A DNA stretch of 64,000 bases from DAOTXL01 sp034435455 (GCA_034435455.1 DAOTXL010000128.1:27816-91815), one strand, 5' to 3'. Numbered from the stretch's first letter, positions 43,483 to 51,874 are shown. The notes: generated by a model not told the origin, from the letters alone. Numbers and translations are program-made.

Positions 43483-44442
43483 ATGGAACCCTTTTGGCAG
43501 CGGCTGTACCTCCTCCTGGACCGGCGGTTGGGTGGCTGGCCGACCGTGCTGGTCCGGGCTGTGCTGGCTTTTGGCCGCGACGACGGACCGACCATGTCGG
43601 CCTCTATTGCCTACTATGCGCTGTTCTCCTGGTTTCCGCTGCTGCTGCTGCTGATTAGCCTGGGCAGTCTGGTGTTGGATTTGTCTCAGGCGCAGCGGTT
43701 GGCCCTCGACCTGGTGGATCGGTATGTGCCTGCTGCTGCGGCTTTGGCCCACAGCAACCTGGACCAGGTTCTCTGGGCGCGCAATGCCCTCGGTGTAGCC
43801 GCGGGGGTGGGGCTGATGTGGTCGGCCTCGGGGGTGTTTGGCGCCGTCTACCGGGCGGTGAACCGCGCCTGGGGGCAATGGTCGCCCGGCTCTTTTTGGC
43901 GGCGCCGGCTCTATGCCCTGGCGATGACGCTCAGCGTGGGGCTGCTCTTCCTGGCGACGACCGTTTACAGCACGGCCGTCAGCTTTGTGCGGGGCTGGCG
44001 GGTGCCGCTTCTGGGCTGGCAGCCCTTTGCCGATGCCGGGGTGGGCCGACTGGTGGGCTGGCTTTCGGCCCTGGTGCCGGCGCTGATCAGCGTGGCGATC
44101 CTGGCCGTCATCTACCGGACCATGCCCCGGGTCCGGGTGGCCTGGCGGGAAGTGTGGCCCGGTGCCCTGGCAGCCGGGGTGGTGTGGGAAGGGGCCAAGC
44201 AGCTTTCCACCTGGTACCTGGGCAATTTCGCCCGCTACAGCCTGGTGTACGGTTCGGTGGGAGCCGTCATCGCTTTTGTGTTGTGGTCCTATCTGAGCGC
44301 GATGATCCTGCTGTTGGGGGCCGAATTCACGGCCCAATATGCGCAATGGCGGCGGGCAGGCCGTCCGCTGGAAACGCGCCCGCCGCGGGAATGGATCGAG
44401 GAGTGGTCCGGGTGGAAGAATCGCTCAACATCATCGTCCTGA
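43483..44442 (+). CDS. YihY/BrkB-family membrane protein
   Basis: A 319-aa protein with six helices typical of the YihY/virulence-factor BrkB family: TMSASIAYYALFSWFPLLLL near the start, then RAWGQWSPGSFWRRRLYALA, and a late YSLVYGSVGAVIAFVLWSYL. Function in bacteria is unsettled and no transport activity is proven. ATG 43483 is chosen; in-frame upstream codons have no conserved features. The 3' end overlaps the DUF456 gene by 31 bp. Confidence 0.88.
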   Translation: MEPFWQRLYLLLDRRLGGWPTVLVRAVLAFGRDDGPTMSASIAYYALFSWFPLLLLLISLGSLVLDLSQAQRLALDLVDRYVPAAAALAHSNLDQVLWARNALGVAAGVGLMWSASGVFGAVYRAVNRAWGQWSPGSFWRRRLYALAMTLSVGLLFLATTVYSTAVSFVRGWRVPLLGWQPFADAGVGRLVGWLSALVPALISVAILAVIYRTMPRVRVAWREVWPGALAAGVVWEGAKQLSTWYLGNFARYSLVYGSVGAVIAFVLWSYLSAMILLLGAEFTAQYAQWRRAGRPLETRPPREWIEEWSGWKNRSTSSS

Positions 44443-44912
44443 CGCTGACCCTGCTGGTTATGCTTGTGGGGCTGATCGGCATCGTGGTGCCGGTCCTCCC
44501 CGGCACCGTGTTGATCTTTCTGGCGGCGCTGCTCTATGCTGTGGTCGAGGGCTTTCAGACCGTCGGCTGGCCGACGTTGCTCGTCCTGGGCCTGCTGATG
44601 ATCGCCGCCACCAGCGCCGACCTGTGGGCCAGCGTCGCCGGGGCCAAAATGGGGGGGGCCAGTGGCTGGAGTGTGCTGGCGGGTTTGGCTGGTGGGCTGG
44701 TGGGGTTTGTGGCCTTGAGCCTGCCGGGGGCCATCCTCGGTGCGGTGTTGGGGGTGCTGCTGAGTGAGATGCTCCGCCTGGGCGACTGGAAAAAGGCGCT
44801 CAAGGCGGGCGGCGGCTGGATGGTGGGCTGGGTGCTGTCGGTTGTCCTGCAACTGAGCATCGGCCTGGCGATGGTGGCGATCTTTGTCTGGCAGGTGGTG
44901 CAGGGGCCGTAG
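44412..44912 (+). CDS. DUF456-family membrane protein
   Basis: A 166-aa membrane protein with four to five Gly-rich helices. The opening LLVMLVGLIGIVVPVLPGT and the internal KMGGASGWSVLAGLAGGL repeat are typical of DUF456 (glycine-zipper-like) proteins of unknown role. GTG at 44412 has GAGGAG eight bases before it, inside the end of the BrkB-like gene. It converges with the cyclase gene, 12 bp away. Confidence 0.85.
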   Translation: MEESLNIIVLTLTLLVMLVGLIGIVVPVLPGTVLIFLAALLYAVVEGFQTVGWPTLLVLGLLMIAATSADLWASVAGAKMGGASGWSVLAGLAGGLVGFVALSLPGAILGAVLGVLLSEMLRLGDWKKALKAGGGWMVGWVLSVVLQLSIGLAMVAIFVWQVVQGP

Positions 44913-44924
44913 CCGGGCTGTCTG

Positions 44925-46901
44925 TTACCAGGAGTGATCGTGCGGCAGGACCTGAGGGGGATGGGCCACGTAGATGGGCATGGGCCTGGTTTTGCCCGGG
45001 ATCTCCACGGGGGAGAGTGGCTCGAAAAGCCAGCCGGCCAGCGTCCCTCCCAGGGCTTCGACGACCGCTTCCGAAATGATGATCTGGCCGTGTTGGGCCA
45101 GTTCGACCAGCCGGTGGGCGGTGTTGACTGCGTCGCCCACCATGCCAAAGTTCATATGGCTTTGTGCGCCGATGTTGCCCATCACGACCGTGCCCTGGTC
45201 AATGCCTACCCCTAACCCTACTTCGATCCCCCGCTCTTCCTGCCAGCGGCGGCGCAGCCGGGTAAAGGCCAACTGCATCTCGCCGGCGGTGTGCAAGGCC
45301 CGCTGGGCGGCATCTTCCTGAGCAAAGGGCGCGCCGAACCCGACCATCAACTCGTCGCCGGCCAGGTCGAACACGGTTCCCTGGTGGCGGTAGACCACCT
45401 GGACCATCTCCGTAAAGAACTCGTTGAGCACCTCGATAACGGTCCCAGGGGCGAAGGAGGAGGTCAGGCGGGTAAACCCCCGCAGATCGGTAAAGAGGAC
45501 CACCACATCCCGGCGTTCACGGCGCTCCAGGATCCCGGCCTCCTGGGCCAGGATGCGGTCCACCAGTTCAGGGCTGACGTACCGCTCAAAGATGTGGCGC
45601 AGGCGCTGGCGTTCTTCCTGTTCTGCCCGAAGGCGCATCGCTTCCAGCTCTTTTAGGGGTGTGATATCCTGCACCACGGCCACCTGTCCTACGCCGGCGA
45701 CCGGCGAGACGCTGATGTAGAGGGTTCGGCCGCCGTCGGCCAACACCTCTAGCGATGTGGGCTGCCCGCTGACGGCCACGCGGGCAAACAGGTTCAGCAA
45801 TGGATCAGGCACCCGGCCTTGCAAGGGTTGACCTGTGGCCTCCTCGGCGTTCAGGCCAAAGGTCCGTTCGGCGGCCGGGTTGGCCAGGATCAGGTGGCCT
45901 GCCTCGTCAATGACCAGCACGGCATCGGTGGTGCCGCTGAGCACGGCCGATAGTTTGGCCTGTTCCTCGCGGGCCTGCTCGTACAGGCGGGCGTTCCGGA
46001 CGGTGATGGCTGCCTGGGCAGCGATGGAGGTCAGAACGGTGAGGTGGCCATCGTCGAAAAAGCCGGGCTGGGGATGGGTCAGCAACAGAATGCCGATGAT
46101 CTCCTCCCCGGCCAGCATCGGGGCGGCGATGACCGAGCCGACCGCCTCGGCATTGGTGGGCAGCACCAGCCATCGGTGGTCCTGGGCGGTGTCCCGGACG
46201 ATGGTGGCGGTCCGGTGCTGGTGGACCCAGCCGGCTAACCCCTGTTGGAGGATGGCCGGCGTCACCGGCCCCACCACCCCCGGCGGTTGGCCGATGCGGC
46301 TGATGATCTGCTGGGCCGAATCGGCGCCCTCAAAGAGGATAATGCTGCCCATGCTGGCCGCCAGGGCGTCGCGGGTCAGGGTCACGATCTTGCCCAGCAC
46401 TTCGTCCAGGGCCAGCCGGCTGTTGATCTCCTGGCCGATGTTGTAGAGCAGGGCCAGGCGGTTGCGCTCTGTTCGCAGGGCATCGTAGGCATATTTGAGC
46501 CGCAGCAGCGAACGGACGCGGGCCAGGAGTTCTTCACGGTTGAACGGCTTGCTCAAAAACTCATCTGCCCCGGCTTCCAGACCCTGGATGCGGTCCTGGA
46601 CCCGGCTCAGAGCGGTGAGCAGGATGACGGGGATGAACCAGGTCCGGCTGTCGGCCTTGAGCTGCCGGCAAACGGTGAAACCGTCCAGGCCGGGCATCAT
46701 CACGTCGAGGATGATCAGGTCGGGCAGTTGGGCCTTGACAATGGCCAGGGCTTCTGCGCCGCTGTAGGCGGGGATAACCCGGTACCCGGCGTGGCTGAGC
46801 TGGAGCTCCAGAAGCTGTACGCTGGCCACCGAGTCGTCCACGACCAGGATTGTGGCGCTCCTGTCCTGGCCGGCGGAGAGATCTTGTTCCGGTGCATCCA
46901 T
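44925..46901 (-). CDS. REC-GAF-PAS-class III nucleotide cyclase
   Basis: A 658-aa cytoplasmic signalling protein. REC domain about 15-130 (LVVDDS, phospho-Asp in IILDVMMPG, Lys in SKPFNREE); GAF about 150-300; PAS about 320-430 (AVLSGTTDAVLVIDEAGHLI); cyclase about 455-645. Cyclase metal aspartates are in LFTDLRGFT and AGDELMVGFG, and the Asn/Arg pair in GDAVNTAHRL. The residue three before GD, usually Lys for base choice, is Asp (FDLAGD), so the nucleotide product is uncertain. ATG 46901 is chosen; the long open frame upstream is repeat DNA. Confidence 0.9.
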   Translation of the reverse strand: MDAPEQDLSAGQDRSATILVVDDSVASVQLLELQLSHAGYRVIPAYSGAEALAIVKAQLPDLIILDVMMPGLDGFTVCRQLKADSRTWFIPVILLTALSRVQDRIQGLEAGADEFLSKPFNREELLARVRSLLRLKYAYDALRTERNRLALLYNIGQEINSRLALDEVLGKIVTLTRDALAASMGSIILFEGADSAQQIISRIGQPPGVVGPVTPAILQQGLAGWVHQHRTATIVRDTAQDHRWLVLPTNAEAVGSVIAAPMLAGEEIIGILLLTHPQPGFFDDGHLTVLTSIAAQAAITVRNARLYEQAREEQAKLSAVLSGTTDAVLVIDEAGHLILANPAAERTFGLNAEEATGQPLQGRVPDPLLNLFARVAVSGQPTSLEVLADGGRTLYISVSPVAGVGQVAVVQDITPLKELEAMRLRAEQEERQRLRHIFERYVSPELVDRILAQEAGILERRERRDVVVLFTDLRGFTRLTSSFAPGTVIEVLNEFFTEMVQVVYRHQGTVFDLAGDELMVGFGAPFAQEDAAQRALHTAGEMQLAFTRLRRRWQEERGIEVGLGVGIDQGTVVMGNIGAQSHMNFGMVGDAVNTAHRLVELAQHGQIIISEAVVEALGGTLAGWLFEPLSPVEIPGKTRPMPIYVAHPPQVLPHDHSW

Positions 46902-46965
46902 AGAGCGATTCACCCGTTTTGCCGATACCTTGTGAAAGCGTCGGGAACCCCCATCCAGGTTCCGC

Positions 46966-47038
46966 CACCGGGCCGCCGCGAGGGCGGCCCCTGCCATTTT
47001 CGTCCCCGGGAGTGTGCCGGGAAACAGGACGACTCTAA
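46966..47038 (-). promoter_or_regulatory. Two-hairpin leader element, copy 2
   Basis: Minus-strand counterpart of 39571-39643. Hairpin 1 is CCCGG/CCGGG and hairpin 2 is GGGCCGCC-CTCGC-GGCGGCCC; paired substitutions keep both stems. It ends 64 nt before the cyclase start, in the sense direction, as copy 1 does for the mttB-like gene. Confidence 0.6.
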
Positions 47039-47043
47039 CGATT

Positions 47044-47865
47044 CTAGAGAGAGATTTCCATTCCCTCTCTGGCCAGAAAGGCGGAGGGGAACAAAGCCCG
47101 GGCCTGTTGTTCGATCTCGTCCAGTTCGTCGTCGGTGTGCATCGGGTCGTGGTGAAAGAGGGCCAACTGTCGCACATTGGCCTCCTGGGCCGTCTGCACG
47201 GCTTCCAACCAGCTACTGTGCCCCCAGTCCGCCCATCGCAATTTCTCCTCTACCGTGAATTGTGCATCGTGGATGAGGAGATCGGCCCCCTGGGCCAGGT
47301 CCACGATCTCCGGAGACAGGCTTCCCAGGGGGTGGTTCACGTCGCTGGCATAGACCACAGTCTGGTCCTGGCAGCTAATCCGAAAGCCGAACACGCCACC
47401 AGGGTGCGGCAGCCGCCGGGGGAGCACGATGGTCTGATTGCCGATGACAATCCGTTCCCCATCCAGTAGCTCTTTGATCAGCAGGTCGGCGCGCAGGTCA
47501 TCCAGGGTAAAGGGCAGGTATGCATCGCTCATCTGCCCGGCCAGGACCTGTTCGAGCTGTTTGCCCACCCGCCGTTCGCCCATAATGACCAGGCGGTTGT
47601 GTTTCTGGCGGGCCGGATAAAAGAAGGGCAACCCCTGAATGTGGTCCCAGTGGGTATGGCTGAACAGCAGGACTGCAATCAGGCGGTCTATAGGCCGGCG
47701 CATCAGGTCCAGCCCCAGCAGGCGGATGCCGGTGCCGGCATCCAGGATCACCACCTCCCGGTCCTGTGTTTTGACCTCCACACACAGGGTGTTGCCGCCG
47801 CTGCGGACCGTGTCGGGACCGGGCACGGGCACCGACCCTCGGACTCCCCAAAACTTGACCTTCAT
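47044..47865 (-). CDS. MBL-fold hydrolase (phosphodiesterase-like)
   Basis: A 273-aa metallo-beta-lactamase-fold protein with the opening GVRGSVPVPGPDTVRSGGNT, metal motif SHTHWDHIQG, LPHPGGVFGFRI, ASDVNHP and a late histidine in FHHDPMH. This branch resembles cyclic-nucleotide or RNase Z-like phosphodiesterases and is often encoded beside REC/cyclase proteins. Between the REC-GAF and REC-cyclase genes it could be the hydrolytic arm of a cyclic-nucleotide circuit; that role is inference. Length is normal. Confidence 0.87.
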   Translation of the reverse strand: MKVKFWGVRGSVPVPGPDTVRSGGNTLCVEVKTQDREVVILDAGTGIRLLGLDLMRRPIDRLIAVLLFSHTHWDHIQGLPFFYPARQKHNRLVIMGERRVGKQLEQVLAGQMSDAYLPFTLDDLRADLLIKELLDGERIVIGNQTIVLPRRLPHPGGVFGFRISCQDQTVVYASDVNHPLGSLSPEIVDLAQGADLLIHDAQFTVEEKLRWADWGHSSWLEAVQTAQEANVRQLALFHHDPMHTDDELDEIEQQARALFPSAFLAREGMEISL

Positions 47866-47930
47866 CCTCTCTCTCTAATCTCTGGCTGCTTCCATCGGTC
47901 CCGGCCGCCGGTCCCCTCTCCCTCTGTCTG

Positions 47931-48821
47931 TTAAGGGGATCTCCTTTCCAGAGCGAGGGCGGCGTAGCTGGCCAGGATCTTGAGGAGCAGTTCGTCGTGG
48001 TTGCTAAACGATCTCTTCTCCCCCCGCCGGTCTACCGATAGGATGCCAAGGCTCCGTCCCTGCCCCTGGATGGGGACCTGGAGCACGGCCTGGACCGCCT
48101 CGCCCGTTTGTAGTTGGATGCCGGGCGTGAGGTCTGAACACAGCCGGATGGCTACCTGGCTTTGCAGGACCGGTTGCAGCCCCTCATCGCCGGCCAGACG
48201 GGGGACATAGTTATCGGTGTGTCCGGCCTTCCCCCGCGCCACAGCCACTCTGAGCCGTTCGGCGGCGTCATCCAGCAGCAACAACAGACCGGCATCGGCC
48301 TGGGTGGCATACAATCCTGCCTCCACAATCCGCTGCAAGGCCAGGTCCCGGTCCGGGGTTGAGGTCACGAAATGCCCGACGGCCGCCAGCAGGGTGAACT
48401 GGCGGGAGTGCTCTTTCAAAGTCGCCTTCAACTGGTCTCGTTCCCGATAGATGCGCCGGTCGGCCAGTGCCTGCTCGATGCTGGAGAGGATCTCTTCCAT
48501 AGTGAACGGTTTGATGAGATAGTCCCGCGCCCCCAGTTTCAGGGCACGGGCGGCGGTGCCTTCGGAACCGTAGGCGGTCATCATGATCATGGGGATGGTC
48601 ATCCCCTGCCGGTTGAGCTCCTGGAGTACCTTGATCCCGTTCATATCGGGGAGTTCGAGGTCTATCAGGATGGCGTCGGGCTGCCTGGCCGACAGCAGGG
48701 CCAGGCTTTCCTGCGCCGTGCTGGCGCTGAGGGTGGTATAGCCGCTGTCGTTCAAAATCGATTCCAGCAGGGCTCTGAGCTCATTGCTGTCGTCAATGAT
48801 CAGGATCGTTTCTCCGGCCAT
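47931..48821 (-). CDS. Response regulator with GAF output domain
   Basis: A 296-aa protein: REC domain 1-120 (IIDDSNE, phospho-Asp in ILIDLELPDMNG, TAYGSEG, Lys in IKPFTMEE), a short coiled linker (125-145), then a GAF domain (about 150-290, ending SFSNHDELLLKILASYAALALE). There is no DNA-binding or enzymatic output, so it likely signals by protein contacts. It is the first gene of the minus-strand signalling cluster, with a promoter at 48871-48899. No histidine kinase is in the window. Confidence 0.9.
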   Translation of the reverse strand: MAGETILIIDDSNELRALLESILNDSGYTTLSASTAQESLALLSARQPDAILIDLELPDMNGIKVLQELNRQGMTIPMIMMTAYGSEGTAARALKLGARDYLIKPFTMEEILSSIEQALADRRIYRERDQLKATLKEHSRQFTLLAAVGHFVTSTPDRDLALQRIVEAGLYATQADAGLLLLLDDAAERLRVAVARGKAGHTDNYVPRLAGDEGLQPVLQSQVAIRLCSDLTPGIQLQTGEAVQAVLQVPIQGQGRSLGILSVDRRGEKRSFSNHDELLLKILASYAALALERRSP

Positions 48822-48870
48822 TGCCTGTTTTTGCCTTTCTGAGGGTAAGACCCCATACTATCACATGACA

Positions 48871-48899
48871 AATATATCACATTTGGGCCGGCTTGCCAA
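48871..48899 (-). promoter_or_regulatory. Promoter of the signalling cluster
   Basis: Minus-strand TTGGCA (48899-48894), 17-nt spacer, TATATT (48876-48871). Confidence 0.65.
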
Positions 48900-48938
48900 C
48901 TTGGGGCAGGAGGCTGACACACCCGGCCCTTGAGCGGT

Positions 48939-48967
48939 TTGCCGGGTGAGAAGAGGTGTGTTATACT
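48939..48967 (+). promoter_or_regulatory. Promoter of the GH99-like gene
   Basis: TTGCCG (48939-48944), 17-nt spacer, TATACT (48962-48967). The ATG at 48985 would be only about eleven bases into the transcript. Confidence 0.65.
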
Positions 48968-48984
48968 GGCGGCGAAAGGCTGGG

Positions 48985-50130
48985 ATGATGCGCAGAAACA
49001 GCTTGCTGTTGGTCGTGGGGTTGTTGGGGACCGTGTTCTGGCCCGATTTCCAGGGGGGCGCCCTGGCCAGGGGGCAGGGCCAACGGGCCGAGGCTGAGCG
49101 CCTGGTGGTGGCCTTCTATTACGCCTGGTACGACCAGAAGACATGGAGTTCGGGGCAGGTGCCCGACCTGCCCCTGACCCCCTACAATTCGGACGACCGG
49201 CAGGCGATGGCCCGGCAGGTCGAGCAGGCGCAGGATGCCGGCCTGGATGCCTTTGTGCTCAACTGGTGGGGCACGGGGAACCGGACGGAAAAGAACCTGA
49301 AAGCCCTGCTGGAGGTCGCGGCCGAGCGGGGCTTTCGGGTGGCGGTGGATTTTGACCTCAACTCGCCGTTTATGAGTGGGGTGGATGGCTACGCCGAGAA
49401 CCTGCGCCATCTGCACACGGTCCATGCGGCCCACCCGGCCTACCTGCGTTACCAGGGCCACCCCGTCATCTTTTTTTTCAACGTCGCTCGCCTGTCGGTG
49501 GCCACCTGGCAAACGTTGCGCGATCAGGTGGACCCCGGCCGGAGCGCGTTGTGGATCGCCGAAGGCACCGACCTGAAGTACCAGTCGGTGTTTGACGGGC
49601 ATCACCTGTACAGCATCACCTGGCCGAACGGCATCCCCCCGGCCCAGACCCTGCCCCGGTGGGGGGACCGGGTACGCACCTACAATCGCGAGCACGGCAC
49701 AAACAAGCTGTGGGTGGCCACGGTGATGCCCGGTTACGATGATCGGAAGGTCCGGCCGGGAAGCGGCTTTGCCTGCCCGCGGGGGGATGGCGATTATTAT
49801 CGTCGCTGCTGGCAGGCTGCCATCGCCAGTCAGCCGGCCCTGATTGTCGTCAATTCTTTCAACGAGTGGCCGGAGGGATCGTATATCGAGCCCAGCCGGG
49901 CGTTTGGCAACCTCTACCTGGAGATCACGCGCGAATGGGCAGCCCGTTTCAAGGGGGCCGGTTTCACCACCAACGCGGCGCGTCCGGCCCCGGCGGCCCT
50001 TCCTTCTCAAACACCTGCTCCGCGGCCGGCCCCCACGGCCCGTCCTTCCCGAACCCCTGCCCCTGTGCCGGCCGCCCCGACGGCGGCCCCGCCCTGGCCT
50101 GCCCTGGCCCACCTCCCCATCCCGTTTTAA
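48985..50130 (+). CDS. Secreted GH99-like glycoside hydrolase
   Basis: A 381-aa exported protein. Signal peptide about 1-30, then a TIM-barrel fold of the GH99/GH71-like group: VVAFYYAWYDQKTW, DAGLDAFVLNWWGTGN, YAENLRHLHTVHAAHPAY and the acidic motif NSFNEWPEGSYIEPSRAFGN. Relatives act inside or at the ends of alpha-mannose-type chains. The last 50 residues are Pro/Ala/Thr-rich repeats (PAPTARPSRTPAPVP), probably a wall-spanning or unstructured tail. Its TAA shares a TTAA palindrome with the stop of the convergent pseudouridine synthase gene. Confidence 0.83.
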   Translation: MMRRNSLLLVVGLLGTVFWPDFQGGALARGQGQRAEAERLVVAFYYAWYDQKTWSSGQVPDLPLTPYNSDDRQAMARQVEQAQDAGLDAFVLNWWGTGNRTEKNLKALLEVAAERGFRVAVDFDLNSPFMSGVDGYAENLRHLHTVHAAHPAYLRYQGHPVIFFFNVARLSVATWQTLRDQVDPGRSALWIAEGTDLKYQSVFDGHHLYSITWPNGIPPAQTLPRWGDRVRTYNREHGTNKLWVATVMPGYDDRKVRPGSGFACPRGDGDYYRRCWQAAIASQPALIVVNSFNEWPEGSYIEPSRAFGNLYLEITREWAARFKGAGFTTNAARPAPAALPSQTPAPRPAPTARPSRTPAPVPAAPTAAPPWPALAHLPIPF

Positions 50131-51044
50131 TCCGGTGGCTGCCGGGTGCGCCCGGTTTGGCGGGATTTCTCCGCGCTCCTGGTAGATCCGGCGGTGGAGG
50201 CGGGCGAGGGTTGTCGGGCGGTCCCCCGGCTATGCGGCGGCCGGGGCTGCAGCATGATGTGTAGCGCCTCCAGCTCTTCTGGTGTGAGCTCCCGCCACCT
50301 GCCCGGCGACAGGTTGCCCAGTTCCAGGGGTCCTATGGCCACCCGGATCAGCCGCAAGGTGGGATGGCCCACCGCAGCCGTCATGTGACGTACCTGGCGC
50401 TTGCGGCCCTCGGTCAGCACCAGGCGCAGCCAGGCGGTAGGCACCGTCTTGCGGAAGCGGATGGGCACGGGACGAGGGGGCAGGGCCGGTTCCCCGGCCA
50501 GAAGCTCCACATCGGCAGGGGCCGTTGGCCGCCCCTTGACGATCACCCCGTTGCGGAGCGCCGCCAGGGCCTGGGCATCGGGGATCCGTTCCACCTGGAC
50601 CAGATAGGTCTTGGGGTGCCGGTAATGGGGATGCCCCAGACAGTGGATCAGCCAGCCGTCGTCGGTCAGCAGCACCAGGCCCTCGCTATCCAGGTCGAGG
50701 CGACCGGCGGGGTACACGCCGGGCACGTCTACATAGTTGGCCAGGGTGGGCCGCCCCTCAACGTCGGTGAAGGCACACAGCACGCCATAGGGCTTGTTCA
50801 GGATCAGGTAGCGGCAGGTGCGGTCGAGGGGCAGCGGCCGGCCATCTAGGGTAATCGAGTCACGGAACGGATCGGCACGGGCCTGGGGGTTACGCACCAC
50901 CTGCCCTCCGATGGCCACCCGTCCACCGCGCACCATCCCGGCGCACCTGGGGGGAGAACCCAACCCGGCGGCGGCCAGGACGCGGACGAGCGGTTGCCTT
51001 CCGGCGATCCGACTCAGGCGCTCTTGGGATTGCCCGGCTGTCAT
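50127..51044 (-). CDS. Pseudouridine synthase, RluB/RsuA type
   Basis: A 305-aa protein with an N-terminal S4 RNA-binding domain (RVLAAAGLGSPPRCAGMVRGG) and a pseudouridine synthase domain with NKPYGVLCAFTD, catalytic aspartate in GRLDLDSEGLVLLTDDG and EGRKRQVRHMTAAVGHPT. This group modifies rRNA, usually 23S U2605 or 16S U516; the site cannot be told. A Pro/Arg-rich tail of about 40 residues is extra. ATG 51044 has GCGAGGAAACA; promoter at 51148-51176. Confidence 0.92.
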   Translation of the reverse strand: MTAGQSQERLSRIAGRQPLVRVLAAAGLGSPPRCAGMVRGGRVAIGGQVVRNPQARADPFRDSITLDGRPLPLDRTCRYLILNKPYGVLCAFTDVEGRPTLANYVDVPGVYPAGRLDLDSEGLVLLTDDGWLIHCLGHPHYRHPKTYLVQVERIPDAQALAALRNGVIVKGRPTAPADVELLAGEPALPPRPVPIRFRKTVPTAWLRLVLTEGRKRQVRHMTAAVGHPTLRLIRVAIGPLELGNLSPGRWRELTPEELEALHIMLQPRPPHSRGTARQPSPASTAGSTRSAEKSRQTGRTRQPPD

Positions 51045-51067
51045 TGTTTCCTCGCCCCGTCCGTTCT

Positions 51068-51123
51068 TTACCACGAAGGACACCAAAGTTTTCTCTTGTA
51101 TTCCTGGTGTCCTTGGTGGTGAA
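51068..51123. repeat. Palindromic repeat upstream of the pseudouridine synthase gene
   Basis: ttaccacgaaggacacca (51068-51085) is an imperfect inverted repeat with tggtgtccttggtggtgaa (51105-51123). The arms match the interior of the 112-bp elements but lack their gtctgaaaa ends. It lies in the 5' leader of the gene. A partial copy is at 10898-10938. Confidence 0.6.
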
Positions 51124-51147
51124 AAGTTGCCCACCTGAGTAGCTACG

Positions 51148-51176
51148 ACTATAGCAGGGTTTGGACAGGGTGTCAA
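51148..51176 (-). promoter_or_regulatory. Promoter of the pseudouridine synthase gene
   Basis: Minus-strand TTGACA (51176-51171), 17-nt spacer, TATAGT (51153-51148). Confidence 0.78.
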
Positions 51177-51194
51177 ACCCGGCCTGGTCCAGAT

Positions 51195-51223
51195 TTGCGA
51201 CCCCCTGTGGCCTGTGCTATACT
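51195..51223 (+). promoter_or_regulatory. Promoter of hpt
   Basis: TTGCGA (51195-51200), 17-nt spacer, TATACT (51218-51223), leaving a leader of about 105 nt before the ATG at 51335. Confidence 0.65.
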
Positions 51224-51334
51224 CGGTAAAAGTGCGGCGCACCTGGGGGAGCAACCTGGGGTTGGGGGTTCCCGGCCCAATGACGTTGCCGATGTGTCGC
51301 GCCGGGTCTCGATGGTGGAGGAAAAGGGGCGAGT

Positions 51335-51874
51335 ATGCAGGCAGAGATCATAGACCACGTTTTGGTGGGTCAGGAGGCCCTGCAGCGGCGGGTAGCCGAG
51401 TTGGGACAGGCCATCTCGGCCGACTATGAGGGCAAAGATCTGGTGCTGATCTGCGTGCTCAAGGGGGGCGTGGTCTTTTTGACCGAACTGATGCGCCACA
51501 TCACCATCCCCCACGAAATCGACTTCCTGGCCATCTCCAGCTATGGCGTCGGGCAGAGGGAGAGCAGCGGCGCGGTGCGCCTGGTCATGGACCTGAAGGC
51601 CGACATCGCCGGCCGGGATGTGCTCATTGTCGAGGATATCGTGGACAGTGGGCGGACGATGGACTACCTGTTGCGCCTCTTCTGGGCCAGGCAGCCGGCC
51701 AGCCTGCGGGTCTGTACCCTGCTGAACAAGCCCGGCCGCCGGGTGGTGGATGTGCCGCTCGATTATGTGGGCTTTGACATCCCCGACGAGTTTGTGCTGG
51801 GCTATGGCCTGGATTTCGACGAAAAGTACCGTAACCTGCCGTATGTGGGCGTGCTGAAACGGGAGCACCTGTAA
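51335..51874 (+). CDS. hpt: Hypoxanthine phosphoribosyltransferase
   Basis: A 179-aa purine-salvage enzyme that joins hypoxanthine or guanine to PRPP. Motifs: VLKGGVVFLTELMRHI, ISSYG, the PRPP loop VLIVEDIVDSGRTMDYLL and VGFDIPDEFVLGYGLDFDEKYR near the end. Length is standard. It has its own promoter and a 105-nt leader in which I recognise no known riboswitch. It lies between the divergent pseudouridine synthase gene and repeat copy A. Confidence 0.95.
   Translation: MQAEIIDHVLVGQEALQRRVAELGQAISADYEGKDLVLICVLKGGVVFLTELMRHITIPHEIDFLAISSYGVGQRESSGAVRLVMDLKADIAGRDVLIVEDIVDSGRTMDYLLRLFWARQPASLRVCTLLNKPGRRVVDVPLDYVGFDIPDEFVLGYGLDFDEKYRNLPYVGVLKREHL

Noticed and set aside
46902..47177. N-terminal extension of the REC-GAF-PAS-cyclase protein
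   Set aside because: The extra frame is encoded by the MBL gene end and the two-hairpin element; the REC domain starts normally from ATG 46901.
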